In this document: positions 46,392-57,356 of the stretch, one piece after another
Position numbering within the stretch: position 1 is the first letter of the stretch
Layout of the letters: each line of letters starts with the position of its first letter
Assembly: GCA_027924585.1 (NCBI GenBank)
Contig: BSBM01000050.1
Span: 8,331,501 to 8,395,500 of the forward strand
Source: Larix kaempferi
Lineage: Eukaryota > Streptophyta > Pinopsida > Pinales > Pinaceae
DNA: 64,000 nt
Direction of reading: 5' to 3'
Notes under the pieces: model-generated
What the model was told of the DNA's origin: nothing
Databases searched by the model: none
The model's input: only the letters and a program-made list of their open reading frames with translations
Position numbers and translations under genes: made by a program

Positions 46392-47320
46392 AATGAATAT
46401 AGTCTCTTGGAATTGCAGAGGATTAGGAGGTAAGTCAAAAGAAAAAACAATAAAGAATATGATTCGAAGTGAACAAATTTTCGGAGACAAAAATGATAAA
46501 GGAAGACTGCAAGATAGTTATGAAAAAGGTTTGGAAGAATAATGAAGGCATCTCGGTAGCAACTTCAGGGAGTTATGGAGGTCTCTCCATTTGGTGGGAT
46601 AGTCATAGATACACCTTGAAGGTGGAATGTAAAAGCTCAAGTTGGATAATGGTTGAACTTGAAGACGCAAAGGAGAATGAAGTTATTAGAATCTATAATG
46701 TGTATGGGCTAGTCCTTCATCACAAGAAGAAATACTTTTGGGTCTCTTTTGAAGAGTTAAGGAGTCTTGATCTACATCTTTGTAGTATTATCATTGGATA
46801 TTTCAACGTCACCATATCCTATTCTGAAAGGAGAGGTGGTTCCAGAATCAGGGATCCTTTTGGGGAGTACTTGGAAGACTTACAAGAATCCTGGAATCTA
46901 ACGGATGTCAAGCCTAGAAAGGGTTCCTACACCTAAAGCAATAGGTCGATTGGTCCAGGTCACATTGTGGCTCGGTTGGATAGATTAATGGTAAGTGAAT
47001 ACTTTATGCTTAAACGTTCCATTCCCTCTTCAAAAATTATTCCCTCTTTTGTGTTGGATCATAAGCCTTTACTTTTAGAATTTATTTCTCTGGATTTTGA
47101 AGGTCCACTTCCCTTCAAATTTAATCCAATCTGGAGTAAGGATCAAGAATTTTTTGACTTAGTGAAAGAATCCTGGAGACCTCATGTGGAAGGCACCCTG
47201 GGTTTTATTTGGGAGGATAAATTTAGAGAAACTAAAGCCGCCCTGAAAATTTGTGCACTAAAAAGAAAGGACCCAGTCAAGGAGAGAATAAACAAGATTT
47301 TGGAGATGCAAACGATTTAA
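46392..47320 (+). pseudogene. LINE ORF2 endonuclease
   Basis: The start is MNIVSWNCRGLGGKSKE (ATG at about 46392), the hallmark of plant L1 endonuclease. A frameshift comes near 46470. GSYGGLSIWWDS, IIIGYFNVTISYSERRGG (the family's GDFN reads GYFN, losing a catalytic Asp) and VLDHKPLLL (the family's SDH) follow. Stops at about 46934 and 47318. This apurinic-endonuclease-like domain nicks target DNA; the changes predict loss of activity. Confidence 0.88.
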
Positions 47321-47639
47321 GAAGAAATGGAAAAGTGTGATATCACCGAATACATATTAAGAAAGGGGAGAATGTTAAGAGAATAAATTCAAAAACTTTA
47401 AAAAAGAGAGGAGGAGGAGTGGAGAATAAGATTGAGGATTCTCTGGCTCATGGAAGGGGACAAAAATACTAAATTCTTCCACAATCAATATAAGGAGAGA
47501 ATGAGAAAAAAAATTGTCTTAGAGCTGGAAGATGAAAATGGAGAGAAAATATATTCTCCCCAAAAATAAGAAGCCTTCAACCATTTTCAAGCCTTATATG
47601 AGGAAGATTCAGAGTAGGTTATGGAGTATTGTAATTCTT

Positions 47640-48720
47640 TTCTTAGAGATATCCCAACTCTAGTTACAAAAGGTGAAAGCTCCCATCTATTCAGGCATAT
47701 TACAGAAGAAGAAGTTAACGCAGCTATATGGTCCTTTCATTCTGAGAAGAATCCAAGTCCGGACAAGTTTCCTATTATTTTTTACAGGAGATAATGGAGC
47801 ATTATCAAAGTTGATTTATGCAAAATGATCAACTGCTCAAAAGGAAGAGATAAGCTTGGGGGAGCCACAAATACTTCATTCATAGTGATCATCCCCAAAG
47901 AAAATAATCCCTCCTCATTGAAAATATTTCATCCCATCTCACTATGAAACACCTCTTATAAAATCCTTACTAAAATAATTGTTAGCAGACTGAAAAGGCT
48001 CATCCTTGTTATCATATCTAAGAACCAAGGGGGTTCATAAAAGGGGAAAAAATCACAGATAACATTATATTGGTCCATGAGGTTATTCACTCTAGTTATA
48101 GAAGAATACAAAAAAGGCATGGCCATCAATCTATATCTAGCAAATTCTTTCGATAGAGTTTGACACCGTTTTCTCTTTAAAATAATGGAGGGTTTTGGTT
48201 TTTATGAAGATTTCATCATATGAGTTCATGCTTGTATTAGTCAACCGTGGATATCCCCATTGGTAAATGGCAGACCCACTGACTTTTTCAAGGATTCTTG
48301 GGGACTAAGGCAAGGTTTCCCATTGTCTCCCCTTATGTACATTATCGTGGGAGGATGCTTTGAGTAGGTATTTAAACAAGCAATCTAATTTTGGGATTCT
48401 CCAAGCATCCTCATCTTGAGGGGGGTCATTTATAGGAACTTCAATCAAACGCTTTCTTCTCTTCTCAATGCGCCAGGAGGCAAGACTAATGTTGAGAAAT
48501 GTAAAATTTACAATTGGAAATGTCCTCCCCTTCTTCTGGATGAAATATCAAGAATTCTTAGCTTCAGAGGGGTCAGCACTTGGACTTCCTTCAAATATAT
48601 GGTCATTACCATCTCCCTTAAGAAGAGTACCTCGGGGATTGGGATGAGGTTTTGAAATATACTAAGAATCAGATCCTCTCCTAGGGATTAAAGTGGTTAA
48701 ATTTGGTAGGAAAAATCACT
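47640..48720 (+). pseudogene. LINE ORF2 reverse transcriptase
   Basis: Heavily broken. Recognisable: SFHSEKNPSPDKFPIIFY (family SPGPDGF), FIVIIPKENNP, FHPISL and KILTKIIVSRLKRLI, then the GTKARFPIVSPLMYIIV-type GLRQGFPLSP motif near 48300 in shifted frames. The catalytic FADD region is not visible and may be deleted between about 48400 and 48420. Segments NVEKCKIYNWKCPPLLLDEI near 48490 belong to the end of the domain. Confidence 0.8.
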
Positions 48721-48782
48721 TTGCTGAAAGCAACTCTCACCTCCATGTCGATTTTCCCTTGCTCTAACCTCCTTGCACCGAC

Positions 48783-49030
48783 GAGATTTATGAGTAATTT
48801 TAGCAAAGAACCAAGGAGATTCCTCTAGTAGGGGGGAAAGAAGGATATAAAAAATTCAATCTGGTCAAATGGGAAATAGTCAGAAATGAAAAAAACAGAG
48901 GAGGAGAGATTTATGAATAATTTGAGCAAAGAACCAAGGAGATTCCTCTGGTAGGGGGGGAAAGAAGGACATAAAAAATTCAATTTGGTCAAATGGGAAA
49001 TAGTCAGAAAAAAAAAAACAGAGGAGGAGT
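48783..49030 (+). repeat. 123-bp direct duplication inside the LINE
   Basis: The segment starting GAGATTTATGA at 48783 recurs at 48906 with few differences, both ending in AAACAGAGGAGGAG. It lies between the RT and zf-RVT regions and adds to the frame breakage. Confidence 0.85.
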
Positions 49031-49589
49031 CGCTATTAGGGAGCCTAGATTGGTCAATATTGCATTAGGGGAGAAACTCCTTTAGCGGATGGTCACGGGA
49101 AAAAATCAATGGTGGAAGAAAGACATTTGCAAGAAGTATTTAAATCATCCTCGTTTGCGGTGTCTAGATGAGTATCTCTATGGAAATGGCTCAAGAATAT
49201 GGGATCTCTGCAAATCTTCGGCCAAGCTTATTAAGGAAGATCTTCATTAGGTCCCCGAGAATAAGAAGAATATTAATATTTGGGAGGATAGGATCTTAAT
49301 CAACTCTCCTCTTGGGGAAAGGGAATATTTAAGTGAAGGTAGAGAGTGGATTTAGGGTCAAGGCATCCATAGGTTATATGATCTCTCGGGATGGAATAGT
49401 AATGGGAATTGGAAGAACTGGAAAAGGTTGGAGGTTCCTGAGAATATAGTTGCCGCATATAACAATCTCCTTCTAGAGTTAAATGGGAAAGCACTCGTCA
49501 ATAGGAGAGAAACGGACACCAGAGGATGGGGTCCTAAATGTATATATAAAGATAAGGACTGATATTGATCCCTGCTAAAGGAACCCCCT

Positions 49590-50690
49590 GCTCCCCCTCC
49601 AGATTGCATATGGAACAACATCTGGAATCCTAACTGTCCCTCCAAATTAAATGCTTTTCCTTGGCTTCTCGTCCACAGGAAAATTTTGACAGCTGAGAAC
49701 TTGAAGGAGTGAGGCATTGAAGGATCGAATAGGTGCACTCTCTGCAAAGTTGGGGAAGAGTCTATCAATCATATGTTTCTTGAATGTAATTTAACTAAAA
49801 AAGTCTGGGAAGAATTGCTGAAGGAACTTGGGAACTCCTTTCCTGATAATGTTTGTGGATTCTATAGAGGATGGTCCAATCTTCTTCCTAGTTCACTAAA
49901 ATGCAAAAACCCTTTGAAGAATATCTGGTGTGTGGTTCCCAAATACCTCAATTGGCAGATTTGGTTGTTCGGGAATAAATAAATCTTTGAAGGAAAAGAA
50001 GAAGATCCTTATTGATTTTCTATGAAGACCCATTTAGAAATGAAAGAATTCTTCATGTCTCATGGTAAGTCTATCTCTATGAATGAAGCTCTATCTCATG
50101 CAGAATTTGCTTGGGATCTTAAGTTTGTTGGGGACAACTCCCTTCAGTTCAAAATCATAATCAACCCCATTAGTTGGGTTATCGACCTCCCTATTGAATA
50201 ATTTAAAAGATGGGTCAAATCTCAAATCATATATTCTCTTCACTTTGACGGTGCCTCAAAAGGAAATCTAAGGGTGGCAGGTGAGGGAGGGGTCATTTAT
50301 GATCCTGGTGGAAAAATCATCAAAACATTTGCGTGGGGTCTAGGTAAGTGCACCAATAATTATGTTGAATGGGTTGCATTGACGTAAGGGATGGAGTGTA
50401 TGCATGACCTTCAGATTGAATACTTCATGGTCTTTGGAAACTCCTGGATTGTTATTCATGCCATGAATATTTGGAAAAGGGATAATAAAATAAAGAATGG
50501 CTTCCGATATAGATTCTTCAACTTGTTTCCTAGAACCTCTAAAATCCATTTTTACCATGTTACAAGACGCTTAAATGAGGTGGCAAATCGGTTGGCCAAC
50601 TTAGGATCGAGATTAAAGGAAGGGGATTTTTCCCTTAATGACTCCGCTTCCACCGTTAAATGGTGTTGCACTTTCCAATTCCCAAATTAA
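49590..50690 (+). pseudogene. LINE zf-RVT and RNase H
   Basis: zf-RVT: WNPNCPSKLNAFPWLLVHRK, RCTLCKVGEESINHMFLEC, VWEELLKELG (49620-49840). RNase H: LHFDGASKGNLRVAGEGGVI near 50235, CTNNYVEWVALT then a stop, and NEVANRLANLGS near 50580. This RNase H extension is typical of plant L1 lineages. The frame ends with TAA at 50688-50690, which overlaps the ATG of the next frame. Confidence 0.85.
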
Positions 50691-51532
50691 TGCCGCTCGA
50701 GAGGTTCAATGTTGATATATGCCATTATAGAAGTGGGATGACAGATGAAAGAAGCAAAGTTATAGCTGGCGTGGGATAGTCTTTTCCTAATCCCATTTAA
50801 TTTACTCCCCCTCTCCTTACTTGTGCTAATCAAGTCGGCAAAGGGTATGAAGTTCTCAGGATTTTAATGGTTGACCCCCTGTCAATATCGGTGCTAGATG
50901 GTATAAGGGAGCTTCAAGCATCTTTCTTCTATTTGCATTGCTTTGGAAATTTTTCTATAGGAGTGATATTTCCTACTCAGAAGGATTTTGAAATGGTGGA
51001 AAGAGGTTCCAATCTGAGAAAGGATGTGAGGTTGCACCACCCAGAGGAGGGTCTAGGCTTACAGTATGTCATGAATGAGATTAGTGGTATTAAAGGGGAT
51101 TTAACAGACCTCAAGAAAATGATGAGGTGTATTTTTCAAGGTTTCCAAAACCAATCTTGAAGAGTCCATACAAATTCGTTTGAAGCACAACTAGAGGATG
51201 CAGAGACCGAGTACAGATTTCAAACTATGGAAGTCAAAGAGATAAAGAGGTGTGTTGAGGATATGGAAAGGGACTTGAATTCCAAATTGGATGGGGTGCA
51301 CAAATGTTTGGTGGAATTGCGTCACTTGTTGCAGGAGAATATCCTAAACAATGTCGAATGAGATGAGAGCGAAGTCATATAGTTAAAGGAAATTATTGAA
51401 GGAATACATGAAGATGTTAATGGTCTATACCCTTTCAATTGTGAACTAGGAGGGGAGAAAGCTGAGGCCAAGCCGATGGATGATGCTTATGTCTCACAGC
51501 CAAAACTGGATGAATTTAATGCATATGAATGA
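50690..51532 (+). pseudogene. LINE third reading frame, coiled-coil type
   Basis: The ATG (50690-50692) shares its A with the TAA of the preceding frame (TAATG). From there one register reads protein-like for about 280 codons, to TGA at 51530-51532. Stops occur at about 50777, 50798, 51158, 51359 and 51379. The open part 50867-51160 and what follows are rich in charged heptad-like text (MNEISGIKGDLTDLKKMM, KEIKRCVEDMERDLNSKLDG), suggesting a coiled coil. I do not recognise the family. It lies inside the LINE target duplications, so it is part of the element or was picked up by it. Confidence 0.55.
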
Positions 51533-51802
51533 AGTATTTTCTCTTTCTATGCTTAAGTTATAGATGTTTTTTCCATTTTTATAGGAAAACAATTTGTTAA
51601 AGTCTACTATGTTAGAAGCAGCAGAACCAGTTTTGGTAAAGGATGTAAAATCTATGAACTGATGGAGGATTGTGTAGCTGTGTTTTGTTCTAAATCTCTA
51701 GTTTTGGACCTTATTAATATTATGATGATGCATTTCTGCCCTAGCGGCGTTTGTAATCTTTCCTTTATATAATAAATTTCACTTCTCATTTCTATTTCAA
51801 AA
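51533..51802 (+). other. LINE 3' untranslated region
   Basis: T-rich sequence with AATAAA-like ATAATAAATTTC near 51770, ending in a short A run before the target duplication. Confidence 0.7.
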
Positions 51803-52004
51803 AATAAGTTAGGTGGCATTGGCACATCAATCTATGCTAGTGGTATAAAACTCTATATAACCAAGGGGCTCATAACAACTTGTGACATTGATAAATCCTT
51901 TTATTGAAACATATTGAATTTTGGTATTTGTGAGGACAAAAATTTTGCAACAATATTGCCTATGTATCCTTATAAAAAAATGACTTGATTCTTCATTCAA
52001 TACC

Positions 52005-53600
52005 CCCACACTGCAGATTATTCTATCATGTGTCAAAGAAGTGGCTCTTGATCAAGGTTAATTGAACATCCATAAAGAAATAATCAGGAGAGGATTTCAT
52101 TATGGTGTTGTTGTGGTAACTACTCTCATAGACATGTAGGTGAAATGAGCAAGCCAATAGTGGTCATATGAATTTTTTTCTAAAAATGAATTCACAAGCT
52201 ATGGAATCATAGAATGCAATGATTGTAGGGTCCACACCTAATGAACATTTTGATGGGGCCTTGAATCTCTTTCAGAAAATAAAACTAGTCTATGTAGTAC
52301 CAAACTCCATAACCTTTGCTAATGAGATACTTTCATGTGTTAGCTTGATAAATCTGCAATAGGGTATGGTGATCCATGAAGAAATAGTTAGAGGTGGATT
52401 CCAATATAATGTTTTTATAGGGATTGTCGTTGTAGTCATGTATGCAAAATTTGGCAACGTAGAGAAGGCATGCATCATATTTGAAAAAATACTTCTCTTA
52501 AATACAATATCATGTATAGTTATGATTACATAATAGGCAGAAAAAGGGCATGATTTGGAGTCTCTCAAGATTTTTTGACAATTACAAGTTGTTGGTGTGA
52601 AGTCATACTTAAACATGTTTTCTATTTTCCTCCATACTTGTGTTACCATTGCATATTTAGAACAAGGTATGGAGATCCATGGAGAAATAATTAGAAGTAG
52701 ATTTCATATTGATGTCCCTGTGGGGAGTGCCCTTGTAGATGTGTATGAAAAATGTTGAAACATAAACATGGTGCATGCTTTGTGATAGAATGAATTCATG
52801 AAATGACATCTCCTAGACATCTATGATTGTATCATATATGATGCATGGTTTTGGTAGGAAATCCCTCAAACTCTTTGAATAAATGCAACATTCTAACATA
52901 AACCCATACCATGTCACATTACTTTGGGATCTGACTGCATGTTTCCATGTAGGTCTAGTATATGAGGGTCAACAATACTTTGATTGAATTAACAAATCAT
53001 ATCATGTAATACCTATAATGGAGCACTATGGTTGCATGGTTCACCTTCTTGATCATGGTGGTAACTTTGATAAGGCATAAGATTTTATCAACAAATTGAA
53101 AATGAAGCCTACTACTATTGTGTGGGTGTGTTTTCTTTCTACCTATAGACTACCTAACAACCTAGATCCAGAAGAACTTGTGGAAGAATATCTATTGAAG
53201 CTAAATCCCCAAAATTATGCTCCTTATGTGTTGATGTCAAACATCTCTATCGTGTTTTTCAAGTGGAATGGCATTGAGAAGGTATGGAAAATGATGCAAG
53301 ATGGGTGTGTTAAAAGCATTCGTGGATGTAGTTGGATTGAAATCAACGAACATAGCCATACTTTCACATTAAGAGACATGTCACATATGAAACACAAAAA
53401 ATGTATGCAAAGTTGCAAGATGGGTGTGTTAAAAGCATTCGTGGATGTAGTTGGATTGAAATCAACGAACATAGCCATACTTTCACATTAAGAGACATGT
53501 CACATATGAAACACAAAAAATGTATGCAAAGTTGGAGATTTTTTCTATGGAGATGAATTCTACAAGTATGTACTTGATACAATTGTGGTTACTGATATAG
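52005..53600 (+). pseudogene. Pentatricopeptide repeat (PLS-class) pseudogene
   Basis: Despite many stops, successive motifs of a plant organellar PPR protein are visible: SCVKEVALDQG, NIHKEIIRRGFHYGV, GMEIHEEIVR-like text near 52370, VVVMYAKFGNVEKACIIFEK near 52430, LEQGMEIHGEIIRSRF near 52660, ALVDVYEKC near 52730, MEHYGCMVHLLDHGGNFDKA near 53020, then the E domain NPQNYAPYVLMSNI and GCSWIEINEHSHTF near 53325. PPR proteins bind organelle RNA. Only about the last third of a gene is present, with no start. The LINE lies immediately upstream. Confidence 0.82.
53295..53532 (+). repeat. Perfect 119-bp tandem duplication in the PPR relic
   Basis: 53295-53413 and 53414-53532 are identical base for base (start TGCAAGATGGGTG). 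The duplicated segment is the E-domain part CSWIEINEHSHTF and its neighbours. Identity in an otherwise decayed gene means the duplication is recent or gene-converted. Confidence 0.95.
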
Positions 53601-53639
53601 AGGAAGAATAAAGGAACTAATTATTTTCTTCCATTGTGA

Positions 53640-53960
53640 GAAGGTGGTTGCGAAATATTTAGGTTAGTAATATGCTTTGAGCATGGAGGAATTTCCAATA
53701 TGCCACTAAGTTCAACACCAAGGATCTTGCTAGTTACCATCATTTCAAGGATGAATAGTGTCCAGAAAATGATACAGGACATGCATGTTAAAAAGATTCC
53801 TAGATGCAATTAGATTGAAATCAACAAACAAATCTATATTGTCATAATAAGGGGACAAGTTGCATATGCAAACATAACAATTTTATGCAACGTTGGAGAG
53901 TTCATCTATGGAGTTGAAGTTTGAAAAGTATATACTCGATACAATTGTGCTTAATAGTTT
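53640..53960 (+). pseudogene. Second, older copy of the PPR E-domain segment
   Basis: The text NSVQKMIQDMHVKKIPRCN then a stop and IEINKQIYIV repeats the end of the preceding PPR relic with strong divergence. It ends with the same TATGCAACGTTGGAGAG-type sequence as the first. It is either an old tandem duplication or a neighbouring PPR gene remnant. Confidence 0.6.
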
Positions 53961-54089
53961 GTAGGAATAGTAGAAGGAACAATGTTTTTATTGTAAGTCT
54001 AGCAAGATAGCACCTTGACCAATTCTTGCTATCTCTTCCAAGGATATTCATATTATCTTCTCTCTCTTTCTAGATGATGCATATATAAC

Positions 54090-54470
54090 ACAAATCATTT
54101 GAATGCCTCTAGACTCAATCCAAGCTACAAAATAGCATACTTAAAGTGGATATCCTACTTGCAGCAGTTCACCTTAGTAATCTATTATAACAAGGGCATA
54201 TTAAAAAAACTTATTACTAACTCCCTTTCAAGGTCTCCAATTTCATTGTTGAGAAATTTGCTCAAGGTAGAATATTTTGGTTACAATAATTTAAATAACA
54301 GTATGAAATTGACAAATACTTTTTTTGAGGTGTTTTTAAATTTCAAGAGGCCATGCAAATTGCAAAAATAAGATCATAAATACCTTCATCTTTCTGACGA
54401 CTTATTATACAAGTATAATCTATTGTATGTGCCATGAAGACAAAACAGACTTCAACTATACACTTTGGAA
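54090..54470 (+). pseudogene. Gypsy RNase H / integrase-start fragment
   Basis: The frame 54099-54371 reads RLNPSYKIAYLKWISYLQQF and YYNKGILKKLITNSLSR, matching the end of gypsy RNase H (family KGK-N-VADALSR). It is followed by DHKYLHLSDDLLYKYNLLYV, the start of integrase. It is short, has no flanking element parts and differs in sequence from Gypsy-C and Gypsy-D. Confidence 0.7.
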
Positions 54471-54639
54471 TAAATAAAGAACTCGTGAATTTGCAATGGT
54501 GTTTCTACTAGCCCAAGATGCTATTAAATGTTAGCTTTGGGGTTACCCTGAAAATGTTTGCTGCATGTTTTGGTGTGCTTCATAAGTTTTGGGTCCAATC
54601 GGTATTCTTATGAAAAAAAATTTAAATCCTCCATATCCG

Positions 54640-55150
54640 TCAAATTTTCAATGACACTAAACAGTGCTTCGACGGCTTTGTTATACCTCCGATGACAGAA
54701 GTTGTCGACCATCCGATGTGGTAGGATGGATATTGGTGTCGTATTCTAGCCTATAGTTGTCGGATATTCAACCTCTATTGTGCCCGAATGTCGGAGATTC
54801 GACGTCTATTGTGTCTGTTATTCGACACGTGGTAGATCAATTGGTAAAATTAAAACATAGTTCATTCGAAGTCCTTTAATTCAGATATTCGACGTCTCTT
54901 TTGATTAATATTCAACATCTCTTCTGTTAGATATTCGAAATGTGGAAGATCAATTGGTAAAATTAAAACGTAGGTTATTCTACATGGATATTCAACAGTT
55001 TGCCAACTAAATTGCTAAAAATAATGCGTAGGGTATTCGACAAACTAATGTTGGATATACGGCGAAAGTTTACCAATGTTTAAAAAAAACATCTTTGTCA
55101 GATGTTAGACAGTGTTGTCGAAGTTCAGACAAATATGTCGTTGGATTTTG
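54640..55150. repeat. ATTCGAC-rich degenerate repeats
   Basis: ATTCGACGTCT and variants recur near 54798, 54891 and 54910. A longer block starting GTGGTAGATCAATTGGTAAA at about 54830 recurs at about 54942 (spacing about 113). No coding content. Confidence 0.65.
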
Positions 55151-55296
55151 GGTTCAAATATGTCCGTGATAGATGCCTTACCTTGCAAGTCGTATATGGA
55201 TACTCTTGCTTCCATATTATGTGTATACTGACGCAATTGAAAGAAATTCCTGAGTACTAACAACCATCCTTCATCATCTTCTGATTTCTTTACTTC

Positions 55297-55758
55297 TCAA
55301 TCAAAATTTGGGGGCTTGATTCTTCTCAACTCTCCTACTAGTTCATTATGGGAAGACCTCCTCTTCTTGTATCTCACCGAGGATATTTCAAGACTAATCT
55401 CTGTACTACTTGATGAATACCCCTTCTTACTCTCTAAGTGATGAGGTCTACTTGAAGATGATCTAGACCTCACATAATCTCTTATATACCTCTTGTCAGT
55501 TGATCTTTGGATGGTCTTCAATGATTTTAGATCATTCATGATCTACTCCTGAATGTGAATTATCCTTTCATTATCCTCCCTACACTTCCTCATTGAATCC
55601 TCCAAACTTAATGGTTTACTACTCCTATTATGTATACATGACCTTCTTTTCTCATACTCCTCTTCAAGACTATAAGGTTTTTGTCCTTCCTCAAAATCCA
55701 TCTCCAATTTTTTACCTCTTACTGCTGAACTTGTATTTGTTGAATCTCTAGTTTTCAT
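55297..55758 (-). pseudogene. Gypsy gag N-terminal fragment
   Basis: Two minus-strand frames in the same register (55758-55543 and 55539-55297), split by one stop, read MKTRDSTNTSSAVRGKKLEM, then a Ser/Arg-rich region and NELVGELRRIKPPNFD. The last motif is the conserved entry to the gypsy gag domain (family ELRKIKPPTFDGE). Sequence beyond 55297 is not gag-like, so the element is cut there. The LTR-like block at 57357-58622 lies upstream in the same orientation and could be its 5' end. Confidence 0.65.
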
Positions 55759-57344
55759 AGGTTTGAGTAAAATCTCAGTTTATTAGCCACACTGCTTGCT
55801 CAATCATTCACTGGGAATTGCAATGTGTTCATTATCAACCATTTTTTATCACATTGGCATAATTTCCCTATTATTCAAACTACTTCTTCTTCTTAGTTAT
55901 AAAGTAACAAGCCAACTTTTCTAAGTTACTATCTTCCTAATAGGAGAAGGGAAGCTAGAAATCCTTCCAGGATTTCTCTCTCCTTACCAGTTAGACATCA
56001 AGTCCATAGCCATCCCAATCTAACAATTTAATCAACTAACTCACATTTGAAACTATAGTAAGGTGGATGTGGATGCATCCAAGTTATTTAATGCAAATGC
56101 ATGTTTATCGAGTGACTTGTAACTTCGTAGAAGGCCCAACAACCATAGTATTGAAACCTTCGACACTGAACCACTTTGTAGTGTCCCTGGCCCCAAACTA
56201 AGGCCAAAGGAACTAGAATTCTAGTAAAAATGCTAAAGTAAATATTACACCACGGAATAAAGTGGCCTAAGGTTAGTCCAAAAATCCATTCCACCCAAAC
56301 TTAGCCTTATGAAGTGCATGAAAATTAAACATGACATTTCCAAAATGTTCATACTTATTAAACATATCAACATTGTATTTCTTAATATGAATGCACGATA
56401 TTTAGAATATTCAGTATGATCATGAATATGTAATTAACTCAAGTGATTGATAGCAGGTATTGATTTGTAATGCTAGAATGGACATGAGTAGTAAGTATTG
56501 CAATTAAAATTTGCTCACACAATTATTGTCTTCCATATGAGGATTAGTTATTAGTTATGTTATGTGTGTGTTGATAACAATGATTAAGAAGTAAGTAAGA
56601 ATAGCATCAGAACATAGACATAGCCACACAAACCAAATCAAAGGCAAAGACACATACTTCCAACTACAACCTCCAAAATCAATCTTGTGGATGTCCCCTA
56701 CAACCAACTTTCACTAGTATTATTTAGATTGAATGGTTTCCTTCCCTCCAGCCATCAATCACCATTACAAATAATATTTACCATAACATGATCAGATCTA
56801 CAACAACATAATCAGATTTGGAACGTTACAATCAGATCAGCAACAAGAGTGCTCTTAATCAAAAGACAGGGTGCGTTCCCTTCAGTGCCAAAAACACTAT
56901 TGGTTAAAATAGTCATAACTTGGTCATCCAAAAAGCTTTTACAACGGAACAAAAGTTGTTCTTTACTAGAAACGCTGCTTTAGACGCAATGAAACATGTA
57001 TCATAAACCAGAAATGAGAAAACCAAAACCTATGGTTTCTCCCCTCTCATCACCATGAGAGTTACATTCATAAACCATCAAGGAGGAGAGAAATAATAGA
57101 GGATAAAGGAGTTTTATGGTAATACAATGTATCAAGAGCCATCCACCTTCAAACAAATCATGACACATAATCCATAAACAAATCCAAAATTCATTTCAGC
57201 CTCCATGGTACATAAACATGGTAAAATAACATAAATAGGTATATGAACAAAAAATTATCTTTACTGGCAATTGGTTGCAGCATGACAACTTTCCTCCCAG
57301 TCGTAGACATAGTTGAGCCTTCCTTGCTTGAACAGGTCACCCCC
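55759..57344. other. Non-coding; possible leader of a minus-strand gypsy element
   Basis: No domain-bearing frame. Its position between the LTR-like block and the minus-strand gag suggests a leader. Length and content do not prove it. Confidence 0.35.
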
Positions 57345-57356
57345 AAGTTGATACCA

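Larger units (their letters stand above)
45083..51802 (+). mobile_element. L1-type LINE, near full length
   Basis: A non-LTR retrotransposon of 6.7 kb. ORF1 has a DUF4283/zinc-knuckle-like type. ORF2 has endonuclease, reverse transcriptase, zf-RVT and RNase H, followed by a third frame and an AT-rich 3' tail ending in CAAAAAA. The flanks AATAAGTTATGTGG (45058-) and AATAAGTTAGGTGG (51803-) extend as a degenerate direct repeat of about 24 bases, the long target duplication expected of target-primed reverse transcription. All frames carry stops. The 5' end is probably intact, because ORF1 begins within 50 bases of the target duplication. Confidence 0.9.
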
